A DNA stretch of 64,000 bases, taken from contig NZ_JABAIL010000001.1 of NCBI RefSeq assembly GCF_012641475.1, positions 682,001-746,000 of the forward strand, read 5' to 3'. Origin of the DNA: Flammeovirga agarivorans (GTDB lineage: Bacteria > Bacteroidota > Bacteroidia > Cytophagales > Flammeovirgaceae). Each line of letters starts with the position of its first letter. Position 1 is the stretch's first letter. This document shows, one piece after another, positions 19,501-28,536 of the stretch. A program made the position numbers and the translations under genes. The notes under the pieces were generated by a model, which saw only the letters and a list, made by a program, of their open reading frames with translations, was not told the DNA's origin and ran no database searches.

Positions 19501-22500
19501 TCATTTGTAGGATCACCAGAGGTTTTCTATTGGACGTTTAAAGGTAATGGTGTAGGAAATGCCGCCGCTCGATGGGATAATGCTGATAATTGGGTAGATG
19601 TTAATGGAAAAGGTATTTATGATCCGACAGGTAAAATTAGATGGTATCCTATTAAAAATGATATTGCGGTTTTTGATAGAAGTTTTGTGAATAACCCGAC
19701 AACTCAATTAAATGATATCAGGGTGCCTAATTATTTCTTGGGTAATGATGGAAAAGAAGATAAAACTAAACCATTTGTTGCTGAAGTAGCTGAAGTTGTA
19801 TTTGCAGACCCTGATCCAGAGTTTAGAGTGATTGTTCATGATATAGGAACTTTAAAGGCTAGAAATGTAAAAGGCCCTGGGCAAATTATCGTTCACTATG
19901 GTGTTACAGAATATGGGCATTTAGAAGGTGACTTTGGTGCTTGGGCAAAAGAAGATTCTTCAGTGTTTAATGCCAGAGTAGCTAACAGTGTAAATACGTT
20001 AGATGATGTAGCTATTATTAGAGACCAGGAAGCGATTAAAAGCTATCCTAAGTTTTATGTAAACGCAGAAGGAGCCAATAAATTTGCTCGTTTAGACTTC
20101 GATTTATCCGCGACTGAATTTAGAGTCATCAATAAAGCAAAAGTACTTATTGATGGAGCTGTAGAAAAAGGAGGCAATATGAATATCAAAAATGATATTT
20201 ATGTTGGTAACTATGCGAAAGGACAATTGATGTTTTATGGGGGGCAGTTTGAAAAAGAAATAAAAGCTCGAAACATATTTATTGGTAACCCTAATAATAA
20301 TGATGGAGCCAAAATCATCACAAGTGATAATAGTTACACTGGTAAAACAGAGCATAAGTTCTTTTTGCGAGGAGGTATATTACTTACGAAAACGAAAAAT
20401 GGGCTGAATAATATCAATGTTTCATTGATTGATAATAACACTTCAGTAAAAACTTATTTTGAAGGTACAGATAGAGGTTTTATTGATTCATATATCACGG
20501 AGAAAAACCCTATCAAAATGGGGGATATTGTTATCAATAAAGATTTTGTTACTGACTCAGTATTTTTCAATGCCGATATTGAATTTGTTCAGAACCGAGT
20601 AGCAACTAATAATGAAAAATCCTTTGTTTTAAATTCAGGTACTGTAATTCTAAATAACCCACTTCAGGTATTAGATGTAAATGCTGGAGGAGGAAACTTC
20701 GAAATCGCCAAAGAAGCAAAGCTGATTATTCAAAATGGTGCTAAAGTAGTTACAACTTCTGACCATGAAACTGGTGGAGGTGTTGATTTACATGGAGGTT
20801 TATTTGTAAAAGGAGGTACAGCCGATTTTAGTGGAGGACCAAATGGTAATACACCCGTAATTTATAGTTCTAACGCTACTATTTATATAGAAAATACGGA
20901 CTCAAATCAAAGTAAACTTCTTATTGGAGCACAATTAAGAACACCTTTCAATACTCAAAAAGGTATTTTAAATTATGTTCATAAAAGTGGTGTTGTAGAA
21001 ATTGGAGGGCAAACCTTAAAAGGAGAGAACCTTAATCAAGCAGTTTTAGAGTTAAATGATATAGAAAGTGTTTTCAATTTAGGTTTTAAATACGAAAAAG
21101 GAGTTAATGAATTAATCATTAGAGGTGGGAATAATACTGACAGAGTATTAATTGATATTTTCAACTTAACGCTAAATAATAACACTTTTGCTCATGATGC
21201 TAAAATTGTCATTGAAACAGAAGAAACAGCTCCAGTAAAGATTTATGCCAAAGACCTACCTTATTTATTCATTAATAAAGGTAAGATTGAATTAGATGAA
21301 AGAGCAACGAATACGAATATTCATTATGGTCTTGAAATAAATAACTTAGACGCTCAATTTAATCAAAAAGGAAAGGGATTAACTTTAATCAATCCTTATA
21401 AAATTGTAAACAACAATATTTGGTCTACTGAAGGTGGAGACTTAACCATCATTGGAGATGATCATGTGGTTTATTCAGGTGTAAATAGTACTCATGAAGC
21501 CATTAATAATTTGGTGATAAGTGTACCATCAATAAAGTTTGATCAGCCATTTACTTCCAATTCATTACAGGTAAAAGGAAACTTGGATATTCAAGACCAA
21601 TCTGAAGTAATTTTAAAAGGTACTGATTTATTATTTGATGGAAATCTGTTGTCTCTTGACGGGAAGATTTCTAGCAATACTAAGACGGAGAAAATATCAT
21701 TAAATAAAGGGAGTGAGCAATTCATTAAAGCAAACAATGGACATATCGATTTCTTGTCTATAAATAATGATGTCACTTTATATGACGCAGATCAGTCATC
21801 GTCTTTCTTTAAACTAACCTTACAAGAAAAGTTAGAGTTATTGAATGGTGTACTTTATATCCAGGAGAATCAGCTTTGGTTAGGAAGAAATTTAGAGATC
21901 ACTTCAGGAGCAAATAGTTTTGATGAAACTAGAATGATTGCTACAAGTGGTAATCAGAGAGATGGAGGTATTGTAAAAGCATTTAAAGGAACGATCGACG
22001 GAAATACTATTCCTTTGGGGGTCATCACTGGTAGTGATAGAAAATATACACCGTTATCATTTACAGCTTTATCTGGACATGAAAAGGTAGATCCAGATGC
22101 TTCTTTCAATATCAATGTTGCCATTCTTAACCAAGTATATCCAGGTTTAAAAGTGGAAGGTAAGCCCGATGGTTATATCCATAGTTTGTTAGACTATACT
22201 TGGTTTATTAATTCTATTGATGATAATGGCGATATTTTACAATTACCAGATCATTTCAACTTAGCAGTAAATATGACCTATGATCAAGGTGATGTTATTA
22301 CTAATGCTCCAATTACAGAAGATGATTACTTAACGGCTGAATTCTTTGAAAATGCTTTAAACTGGCAAGTGGGAAAAGGTGGAATAGATATTAATAATAA
22401 CTATATCCAATTTATTCTCTCTGGAAATGTAATGAAAGTACTTAATAACAATGTTATTTCAGGAGTTTATTCAGCAGGGCATAGAGATGATATGAGTATC

Positions 22501-24687
22501 GGTATCACCGAATATTATACAGTAGCTGATGGTGATTGGAGTAATCATACGATTTGGGAGACTTACCCATTAAAGGAGGGAAGTAAGATTATTATTGATG
22601 GAGAGGAATATCCTACGTATGTAAAAGGTGATCCAGAACCATCTTCTCATGCACCTTCAAATGGTACTAACATTACGATTAATTCAGGCCATGTAGTGAA
22701 TTACAATACACCAGGGCTATTCCTATCTAAAATGCAATTGGATGGCCACTTAAAGTTGTCACAAACAGGAGCACAAGGTGGATTCGGTTTTGTTTATGGA
22801 AATGGTACTATTGAATTGAATAAGACTTTGGCATTACCTGATGGCAACTGGGATGACTTTATGAAATCTGATGCTCAGGGAGGTATTGTGATGATGAACT
22901 TAGACCCTGATATGTATGGTATTGGTACTATCGATTATAAAGATGGAGTAAATGTAAACCTTGGTAGTTACCAACATATTAGAGGATTACAATTCAGCAA
23001 TGCTGATATAAGCAAAAGCTTGGTCATGTATAATCTTAATTATTCCAATATCACAATAGGTGATGCAGGATTTACAATTGGAGATAATGCTAGAGTAAAT
23101 ATGGGAGGTACTGACCAAACTGTATTTACAATAAATGGAGTGACAACTATTGATGGGCATTTATCATTAACTAATGGTCCTAAAGCTTATTTCAATAAAG
23201 ACCTTAATGTCAATTCAACAGGGCACCTACAATTAGAAGGTGAGCTTTACTTGTCTGAAGATTTTAATGTGACTAGTGGTGGTACAATATCACATAGCTC
23301 AACATCGCTCACTGTATTTAATGGTGTAGATCTTCAATCTTTATCATTGGCAGGGCAATCTTTAAGAAGTATTCAAGTGGCAATGACAGGAAGTGCACCA
23401 ATTCTTAATGTGGTTTCTGAATCAACAATTGATAACCAAATTTTATTTACAACGGGTAAAATCAAATCGTCGGGTAACTTAATTGTCAACAACCCAGAAG
23501 GAGTATTTAACTCAAGTGATGTCAGTTATATTATTGGAGAAACCTACTTCAAGTTAGGACAAACCTTCAATGCTGATATTATAATTTTCCCTATTGGTTC
23601 AGACAAATATTTCTACCCAATTGCAGTAGGAACAAGAACAGATGGCGCAGGACTAGGAAAAGATGTGATGTTCAAGGCGGACTTTACTGCCGACATTAAA
23701 GAAGAAGATGTAAATGTGAATGTCCCTGATATCGTAGATAGTAATGGACATAAACTAACAGCTATACAAAAAGATGGTACTTGGATTTTAGAACCTCAAG
23801 ATCTAAAAGTAGGAGAACAGATCGAGCTTTATGTATGGAAATATATTGGTAGAATCAAAAATGAATATGGTTCGGCCTTAGATGATCATGAAACTGATTT
23901 TAGAAACGTATTTATCGACGATGCTTCAGAATATCATGTCATCGGAGGTAATGTTAATGAAGTTCACGTTTCAAGAAATGGTATCAAACCAAACAGCACT
24001 ATCTACTTTATTGGACAGGGTGTAGGGAAAAAGGCAACTATTAGCATAGCTTCTGGTTCTAGTAGTGCTAGAACAACATCTACAGAGTATTCTAATGCTG
24101 GTTTCCAATGGGGATATGTAGGACATGTTTTCGATAAAGATTTACCTGTCGAATTAATTAGTTTTGATGCTGAAGTAACAGATCAGGAGCAAGTTTTCTT
24201 ATCATGGTCAACTGCACAAGAACAAAACAATGAAGTGTTTGTAATTGAAAAATCTTCTAATAATAGAGATTGGGAGTATCTTGGAGAAGTAGAAGGGCAA
24301 GGAAATACAAATGTGAGAACAGATTATTTCTTTAAAGATAAGTCACCTTTCAAAGGGCAATCTTACTATAGATTAATTCAGTATGATTTTAATGGAGACT
24401 TTGAAGTATTTGGACCTGTAAAAGTGTCAATGAATACAGAGGAAGAAGCATTGGAAGTAAATGTATATCCAAATCCAGCATATGGAGAAACAGTGACTTT
24501 AGAGTTTTTAACTGAGGCAGATAAATATTTTGTAGAAGTATTAAATGCTTCAGGTAGAAGAGTCTATTTCAATGAATCGGACCATTTCAGACATGAAATT
24601 AATATCTCCCAATTCACTAGCGGGATGTATTTTATACGAGTGACAGATGGCAGTAGACAAATTATCAAAAAGTTGATTTGTAAATAG
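16573..24687 (+). CDS. Giant T9SS-secreted surface protein with repetitive beta architecture
   Basis: A 2704-residue protein with a Sec signal (MKKLYKQLLS through FAQQ) and a type A type IX secretion sorting domain at the end (VNVYPNPAYGETVTLEF near 2630, then SGMYFIRV and a basic finish, KKLICK). Before the tail is the LPVELISFDAEV module with YYRLIQYD, common in cargo of this route. The body is rich in Gly, Asn, Asp and Thr, with many short strand repeats of beta-helix character. A W-N-x-x-x-W opening module occurs three times: near residue 35 (GGTLNWNDNASW), near 986 (ARWDNADNW) and near 1981 (GDWSNHTIWETY). No catalytic domain is recognised. An adhesin or cell-surface matrix protein is the likeliest role. 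Confidence 0.88.
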   Translation: MKKLYKQLLSVCMLVWLTTSFTFAQQTYYTIKSGGTLNWNDNASWTFDPNSVNGGAGIPGEHDNIYIHTGVTLKVPADLSIVNYGTIDISIGGTLKFENEKQLNFTSINGAGNIEINNTKLPKASSHSTQLFSDSSKGYIIFYGSNNLSIKNKVGYMFSNLIKKGNGQLEIGKNNFQDFTIEEGTVVLPFYTRAIVKGDITIKPGTFFLTDDDSDKNKDSALETYGNFTNEGTVDIKNCKYYLYGENDQQVVLSTENGGTVDLERIVIEKNSKSDKVSFTSYQNDILTLHGVNNGKFSGTEGVLEGKFSFALEKGTAIIGENIQLNLGNGDGNRPLRSESILHIDGGTIENDNKNALTVYGQFKITKGNYTSSGSEGITLRERGEVVINGGLVNIKKMKTSNQGEDHQGSYTQTGGILNIKGFDDKYQPFSLPYSSNVFNMSSGGLIIIDGTDSNSDKGLLIRSSDGNSKVTGGEIRLITKDKQKLVVASQPYLPTLNVTGDGEVEVSPLSFDGEAPTQYPLRIEKDLKIATELYVGTQDVIIGEQLHILKKDAYRYKSNANREIRINNNRTIFSGDRKGSIFIDYPAYKENSTSEEVNLYHVVVDKSGAVGQDSVVLFASDHVKATKMLADYIAGDKDEENECNLLRIGDTDSDNVDVGTLEVKRGILHQNEYSIRLFCNTFIGKDGQLGVFDAEKTSSNAIVKFRPKNQVINVEKGAKIGNVKINAENNTIAFDDDIYIQRIYYKHGLVDLRENNMKVDRFDLRSDLGYHGQNKNFFITNGNDSDGGLSILVHDGMYHRTDSKNIIIDIPIGTSSTNYSPLKLLLESNTTDLSTINDYITVKAVNKKLATAKPGSDNEDMLPLYWKVTRGNDKMLPQMILNGYIQTNYTIESDWEAGKVLDSDQIIADIYNVANYERKSTPNKITEDLKGSKDLYLYRDGYFMHRVVFDGRWDNDNTKEFTELENANYTIGIEQSFVGSPEVFYWTFKGNGVGNAAARWDNADNWVDVNGKGIYDPTGKIRWYPIKNDIAVFDRSFVNNPTTQLNDIRVPNYFLGNDGKEDKTKPFVAEVAEVVFADPDPEFRVIVHDIGTLKARNVKGPGQIIVHYGVTEYGHLEGDFGAWAKEDSSVFNARVANSVNTLDDVAIIRDQEAIKSYPKFYVNAEGANKFARLDFDLSATEFRVINKAKVLIDGAVEKGGNMNIKNDIYVGNYAKGQLMFYGGQFEKEIKARNIFIGNPNNNDGAKIITSDNSYTGKTEHKFFLRGGILLTKTKNGLNNINVSLIDNNTSVKTYFEGTDRGFIDSYITEKNPIKMGDIVINKDFVTDSVFFNADIEFVQNRVATNNEKSFVLNSGTVILNNPLQVLDVNAGGGNFEIAKEAKLIIQNGAKVVTTSDHETGGGVDLHGGLFVKGGTADFSGGPNGNTPVIYSSNATIYIENTDSNQSKLLIGAQLRTPFNTQKGILNYVHKSGVVEIGGQTLKGENLNQAVLELNDIESVFNLGFKYEKGVNELIIRGGNNTDRVLIDIFNLTLNNNTFAHDAKIVIETEETAPVKIYAKDLPYLFINKGKIELDERATNTNIHYGLEINNLDAQFNQKGKGLTLINPYKIVNNNIWSTEGGDLTIIGDDHVVYSGVNSTHEAINNLVISVPSIKFDQPFTSNSLQVKGNLDIQDQSEVILKGTDLLFDGNLLSLDGKISSNTKTEKISLNKGSEQFIKANNGHIDFLSINNDVTLYDADQSSSFFKLTLQEKLELLNGVLYIQENQLWLGRNLEITSGANSFDETRMIATSGNQRDGGIVKAFKGTIDGNTIPLGVITGSDRKYTPLSFTALSGHEKVDPDASFNINVAILNQVYPGLKVEGKPDGYIHSLLDYTWFINSIDDNGDILQLPDHFNLAVNMTYDQGDVITNAPITEDDYLTAEFFENALNWQVGKGGIDINNNYIQFILSGNVMKVLNNNVISGVYSAGHRDDMSIGITEYYTVADGDWSNHTIWETYPLKEGSKIIIDGEEYPTYVKGDPEPSSHAPSNGTNITINSGHVVNYNTPGLFLSKMQLDGHLKLSQTGAQGGFGFVYGNGTIELNKTLALPDGNWDDFMKSDAQGGIVMMNLDPDMYGIGTIDYKDGVNVNLGSYQHIRGLQFSNADISKSLVMYNLNYSNITIGDAGFTIGDNARVNMGGTDQTVFTINGVTTIDGHLSLTNGPKAYFNKDLNVNSTGHLQLEGELYLSEDFNVTSGGTISHSSTSLTVFNGVDLQSLSLAGQSLRSIQVAMTGSAPILNVVSESTIDNQILFTTGKIKSSGNLIVNNPEGVFNSSDVSYIIGETYFKLGQTFNADIIIFPIGSDKYFYPIAVGTRTDGAGLGKDVMFKADFTADIKEEDVNVNVPDIVDSNGHKLTAIQKDGTWILEPQDLKVGEQIELYVWKYIGRIKNEYGSALDDHETDFRNVFIDDASEYHVIGGNVNEVHVSRNGIKPNSTIYFIGQGVGKKATISIASGSSSARTTSTEYSNAGFQWGYVGHVFDKDLPVELISFDAEVTDQEQVFLSWSTAQEQNNEVFVIEKSSNNRDWEYLGEVEGQGNTNVRTDYFFKDKSPFKGQSYYRLIQYDFNGDFEVFGPVKVSMNTEEEALEVNVYPNPAYGETVTLEFLTEADKYFVEVLNASGRRVYFNESDHFRHEINISQFTSGMYFIRVTDGSRQIIKKLICK

Positions 24688-24704
24688 ATAGAACTTGTAT
24701 ACAT

Positions 24705-24750
24705 AAAAAAGCCCTTACTGAACTTAATAGTAAACAGTAAGGGCTTTTTT
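24705..24750. terminator. Strong bidirectional terminator
   Basis: A perfect 10-bp stem, GCCCTTACTG (24711-24720) with CAGTAAGGGC (24735-24744), is flanked by A and T runs. It ends both the giant T9SS gene and the convergent esterase gene. Confidence 0.92.
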
Positions 24751-24765
24751 GATACTTTTGAGTGA

Positions 24766-25680
24766 CTAATCCTTTTGAAGAATCAAACCTTCATTAATAC
24801 CCCAATCGTAGAAACGATCTATCCACGAATCAGAAGGAGTATTTTTTGTTCTCATGCCAAAACCATGACCACCTTTTGCATACATATGAAGTTCGGTATT
24901 ATATCCTGCTTTTCTCCAAGAAGTATATAATGCTATTGCACCCTCTGCAAGTTGAAGGGGATCATTAGTAGCACAGGCGATAAACATTGGTACACTATCT
25001 TTTGGAGCATTGGGTTGCACAGGCATCTGAATGGTCCAAGGATAAATGGGAGCAAAGAAGTTAGGACGATTTTTTTCTACACAATTGTAAGCAACGCCCA
25101 TGGTAACTGCTCCACCTGCAGAGAATCCCATAAAGCCAATATGTTGGGGATCAATACCCAATTCAGAGGCATGCTCTCGGATATAAGTAACAGCATTTAA
25201 CCCATCATCAATAGAGTGGGGAAGCATTGTCTGTACATCTGCATTAAATTTCTTTTTTCCCTCTGATTTTAAGTGGCTAATTTCATCAACGGCATCTTTT
25301 CCTGTAGGAATCAACCTGTATTTTAATATTACAGCAGTGATACCTTTTTGAGTGAGAGATTTAGCTACATCAATACCTTCTGAAATAATACTATGTGCAT
25401 ATAATCCTCCACCAGGAGCAATAATTACCGCTGTCCCATTTTTCACCTTTTTAGAAGGTTCATATATCCAGATTTCAGGCTTTACCGTATTCGTAATGAC
25501 TTCAGTATCCCAAATTTTAGAAAAGTACCTATTCTCTTTCGTTGAGTAAGTAACACCTTCCACAGGTGTGTATGGTAATGAGATGATTTTAGGATGAAGG
25601 TCAGATTTCTTCTGAGCAAAAAGGTGAACTCCACTCATAAGTGTCACACAAGTGAGTAAAGTAATAATTGTTGATTTCAT
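24766..25680 (-). CDS. Exported alpha/beta hydrolase, acetylxylan-esterase or BD-FAE-like
   Basis: A 304-residue secreted hydrolase with a signal peptide ending near FAQ (residue 23). It shows an oxyanion segment APGGG (89-93), the nucleophile elbow GFSAGG with Ser187, Asp240 in CATNDP and His272 in KGGHGFG: a complete catalytic triad of the hormone-sensitive-lipase/dienelactone-hydrolase type. Relatives include carbohydrate esterases that remove acetyl or feruloyl groups from plant or algal polysaccharides, consistent with a polysaccharide-degrading marine organism, but the substrate is inferred. It is a single gene, ending at the shared terminator. Confidence 0.87.
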   Translation of the reverse strand: MKSTIITLLTCVTLMSGVHLFAQKKSDLHPKIISLPYTPVEGVTYSTKENRYFSKIWDTEVITNTVKPEIWIYEPSKKVKNGTAVIIAPGGGLYAHSIISEGIDVAKSLTQKGITAVILKYRLIPTGKDAVDEISHLKSEGKKKFNADVQTMLPHSIDDGLNAVTYIREHASELGIDPQHIGFMGFSAGGAVTMGVAYNCVEKNRPNFFAPIYPWTIQMPVQPNAPKDSVPMFIACATNDPLQLAEGAIALYTSWRKAGYNTELHMYAKGGHGFGMRTKNTPSDSWIDRFYDWGINEGLILQKD

Positions 25681-25764
25681 TTTATTTGTTTTGTCTAGAA
25701 TTCTATGTTGAAGTAAATATCATTGTGAAAATATTAAATCACAATGATATTTATTGACTGGCGC

Positions 25765-26313
25765 TTAATTGTACTTTCCTTCACTTTCTAAACCCTGACG
25801 GATATGTGCAAGATGATGTCGACAATGCCAATCGTACACCATAATATTTTCACCTAAATTAAAGCGAGTACCATGTTCAGGATGTTCAAACTCCAAGAGT
25901 AAATCACTTTCAGTCAAACTCTTTAAAAGTGACGCCCATTTATTATGAAGTCCCTTAAGTAATAACAACGTATCACTTAAGTCATCACTTAAACTATCGT
26001 TTAATTCTGCCCAAAGGTGTTCATGATAAGGTCTGATATGAGGAATATCTTCAGTTAAGGCTAGTTTAAAGCGGATAATGCTATTCATATGAGAATCGGC
26101 ACAATGATGTACGACCTGTTTTACCTTCCAACCATCTGGCCTGTATCTATAATTTAGAGCTTCATTTGATACCCCATTTAATGTACTTTCAAGTAATTGT
26201 GGGAATACTTCGATAGATTGTATTGCAGCTTCGATTTCTTGATTCGAAGGATGCTTAATAACGGGACATTCACCAATTGGAAACTTTAATTGTTGTAAAG
26301 AGGTTGTTTGCAT
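25765..26313 (-). CDS. YfiT-type bacillithiol-transferase/DinB-fold metal-dependent hydrolase
   Basis: A 182-residue four-helix-bundle protein of the YfiT/BstA group. It opens with FPIGECPVIKHP, carries YRPDGWKVKQVVHHCADSHM in the second quarter and YDWHCRHHLAHI near the end; the histidines in these two segments form the metal site of the DinB/YfiT fold. In Bacillus, BstA transfers bacillithiol to electrophiles. Bacteroidota also make bacillithiol, so detoxification is plausible, although the enzyme may instead be a hydrolase as for other DinB-fold members. It is a single gene with its own promoter, 84 bases from the esterase start. Confidence 0.9.
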   Translation of the reverse strand: MQTTSLQQLKFPIGECPVIKHPSNQEIEAAIQSIEVFPQLLESTLNGVSNEALNYRYRPDGWKVKQVVHHCADSHMNSIIRFKLALTEDIPHIRPYHEHLWAELNDSLSDDLSDTLLLLKGLHNKWASLLKSLTESDLLLEFEHPEHGTRFNLGENIMVYDWHCRHHLAHIRQGLESEGKYN

Positions 26314-26456
26314 ATTCTTAATAGTTTAGATGTTGAGAAACTAAGATAAGGTTAATTCTTTAAATAGCTGAAACAGCAAAAAGATGTAAATCCATAATAT
26401 TCTGCTTAATTCTGATTTTTTAATTCTAAGGGTTTATCTATTTTATCAATTTAAAT

Positions 26457-26464
26457 TAGCTTTG
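26457..26464 (+). promoter_or_regulatory. -7 promoter element of the ABC-F gene
   Basis: TAGCTTTG matches TAnnTTTG exactly and sits 19 bases before the ATG at 26484, implying a leader of only about 13 bases. No obvious -33 TTG is present, so the call is moderate. Confidence 0.5.
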
Positions 26465-26483
26465 CAGCTTAACTATTTGATTT

Positions 26484-28124
26484 ATGATTTCAGTTGATAA
26501 TTTAAGTGTAGAGTTTAGTGGTGCAACACTATTCAGTGATGTGTCATTTGTGATAAACCCCAATGATAAAATCGCATTGATGGGGAAAAATGGAGCAGGA
26601 AAATCAACCATGATGAAAATTGTGGCTGGCGTTCAAAAGGCAACAAAAGGACATATTAGTGCTCCCAAAGATGCCGTAATTGCTTATTTACCTCAGCATT
26701 TATTAACTGAAGATAATTGTACTGTCTTTGAGGAAGCTTCTAAAGCATTCAAACAAATTTTTGAAATGCGAGATGAAATGGAAGAACTCAATAAACAGTT
26801 GGAGACGCGTACAGATTATGAATCTCCAGAGTACATGGGAATCATAGAAAAAGTAACGGATTTAGGAGAGAAGTTTTATGCTCTTGAAGAAGTGAACTAT
26901 GATGCTGAAGTAGAGAAAGCATTAAAAGGTTTAGGATTCAGACAAGAAGATCTACACCGCCAAACTAGTGAGTTTTCCGGAGGGTGGAGAATGCGTATTG
27001 AGTTGGCAAAAATACTTTTACAAAAGCCTGATCTTATACTACTGGATGAGCCAACAAACCACATTGATATTGAATCTGTGATTTGGCTTGAAGACTTTTT
27101 AGTAAATAAAGCAAACGCGGTAATGGTTATCTCCCATGATAGAGCCTTTATTGACAATATTACCAATAGAACCATTGAAGTGACAATGGGTCGTATTTAT
27201 GATTACAAGGCCAACTACTCTAAGTACTTAGAATTAAGAGAAGATAGAAGGGCACATCAATTAAAAGCTTATCAAGAGCAGCAAAAGTTAATTGCAGATA
27301 CAAAAGCCTTCATTGAGAGGTTTAGAGGTACATATTCTAAAACCAACCAAGTGTCTTCTAGAGAAAGAATGCTTGAAAAATTAGATATTATCGAGATCGA
27401 TGAGGTAGATACTTCAGCATTGAAGTTACGTTTTCCTCCAGCTCCAAGATCAGGCGAAGTGGCAGTGACAGTAACAGATGTATCAAAGTCATATGATACA
27501 CATACTGTATTTAAATCTGCAAATATGTCTATTCGTAGAGGAGAGAAAGTAGCTTTTGTTGGTAGAAATGGTGAAGGAAAATCAACAATGATAAAAGCGA
27601 TTTTGGAAGAAATTGGTGTTGATGCGGGAACTTGTGAATTGGGACATAATGTACAAGTAGGATACTTTGCCCAAAATCAAGCTTCATTGTTAGATCCTAA
27701 GTTGACTATTTTCCAAACGGTAGACGAAGTAGCTAAAGGAGATATCAGAAAACATATCAATAATATCCTTGGGCAGTTTATGTTTGGAGGAGAAGATGTT
27801 GATAAAAAAGTAGGTGTTTTATCAGGTGGTGAGAAAACGAGACTGGCGATGGTTAAACTACTTTTAGAGCCTGTAAACTTATTGATACTTGATGAACCAA
27901 CGAACCACTTGGATCTAAAATCAAAAGATGTTCTAAAAGAAGCATTAAAATCTTTTGATGGAACTTTGATTCTAGTTTCCCATGATAGAGATTTCCTTCA
28001 AGGATTATCAAATAAAGTATTCGAGTTTAAAGACCAAAGAGTGATTGAGCATTTCGAAACCATTGATGCTTACTTGGAAAGAAACAGAATAGAAAGTATT
28101 GCAGAGATTAACTTAAAAGGATAA
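26484..28124 (+). CDS. ABC-F family ATPase (ribosome-associated)
   Basis: A soluble ATPase of 546 residues with two ABC domains and no membrane segment, as in translation-associated ABC-F proteins (EttA, Uup, YbiT, YdiF). Domain 1 has Walker A GKNGAGKS (34-41), signature FSGGW (164) and Walker B DEPTNHID (188-195). Domain 2 has GRNGEGKS (360-367), LSGGE (446) and DEPTNHLD (470-477). A charged helical linker of about 90 residues lies between them, the P-site tRNA interaction motif of the family. It is not a resistance-type gene by any visible feature. A terminator overlaps the promoter of the next gene. Confidence 0.95.
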   Translation: MISVDNLSVEFSGATLFSDVSFVINPNDKIALMGKNGAGKSTMMKIVAGVQKATKGHISAPKDAVIAYLPQHLLTEDNCTVFEEASKAFKQIFEMRDEMEELNKQLETRTDYESPEYMGIIEKVTDLGEKFYALEEVNYDAEVEKALKGLGFRQEDLHRQTSEFSGGWRMRIELAKILLQKPDLILLDEPTNHIDIESVIWLEDFLVNKANAVMVISHDRAFIDNITNRTIEVTMGRIYDYKANYSKYLELREDRRAHQLKAYQEQQKLIADTKAFIERFRGTYSKTNQVSSRERMLEKLDIIEIDEVDTSALKLRFPPAPRSGEVAVTVTDVSKSYDTHTVFKSANMSIRRGEKVAFVGRNGEGKSTMIKAILEEIGVDAGTCELGHNVQVGYFAQNQASLLDPKLTIFQTVDEVAKGDIRKHINNILGQFMFGGEDVDKKVGVLSGGEKTRLAMVKLLLEPVNLLILDEPTNHLDLKSKDVLKEALKSFDGTLILVSHDRDFLQGLSNKVFEFKDQRVIEHFETIDAYLERNRIESIAEINLKG

Positions 28125-28131
28125 GATATAA

Positions 28132-28185
28132 AAAAAGTAAGGAGGAAAGTCGGAGATGAAAAAATCCCTTTGCTTCTTACTTTTT
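28132..28185 (+). terminator. Terminator of the ABC-F gene
   Basis: AAAAAGTAAG (28132-28141) pairs with CTTACTTTTT (28176-28185); the loop is long. The downstream arm supplies the T run. Confidence 0.6.
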
Positions 28186-28198
28186 CCTTATAACTTTA
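28169..28198 (+). promoter_or_regulatory. Promoter of the Sm-like gene
   Basis: TTTG (28169-28172) and TAACTTTA (28191-28198, one mismatch to TAnnTTTG) are 18 bases apart. The start codon at 28207 follows eight bases later, so the mRNA would be almost leaderless. Confidence 0.4.
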
Positions 28199-28206
28199 CA
28201 TATACT

Positions 28207-28434
28207 ATGAGAAAAACAAACAAACGTATTTACGGAAAAAATATAAAATCTGAAGCTGCTGAATTAGTTGGGAAAAGTATTGATATCGTTATGAAGAATG
28301 ATAGATGCTATAAAGGTGTCGTCACAAAAGTTTCTGAAGATGCATACCACCTAAAGGACGGCTTGGATGGAAAACACTCATTAAAGTATGAGGATATTGA
28401 TGAAGTTATAGTCATTATTGATGCTCCTTATTAA
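28207..28434 (+). CDS. Sm-like (LSm/Hfq-fold) small protein
   Basis: A 75-residue basic protein resembling the Sm fold: a short helical lead, then LVGKSIDIVMKNDRCYKGVV, VSEDAYHLKD and a second block HSLKYEDIDEVIVI. These match the hydrophobic and glycine pattern of Sm1 (LxGxxVxVxLxxGxxxxGxL) and Sm2. A start at 28156 would add 17 hydrophobic residues and overlap the promoter and terminator, so I place the start at 28207 (MRKTNKRIYG). The family has not, to my knowledge, been given a role. It could bind RNA as Hfq does, an inference from fold only. It stands alone between the ABC-F and gadB genes. Confidence 0.55.
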   Translation: MRKTNKRIYGKNIKSEAAELVGKSIDIVMKNDRCYKGVVTKVSEDAYHLKDGLDGKHSLKYEDIDEVIVIIDAPY

Positions 28435-28536
28435 TATTTGGTAACTCAAGTGAATACGGTGTAACATATGTGATTAGGCTTCGTACATAAAATGAACTTA
28501 ACACACTATGAAACACAATAGATCAATCTATTCACT

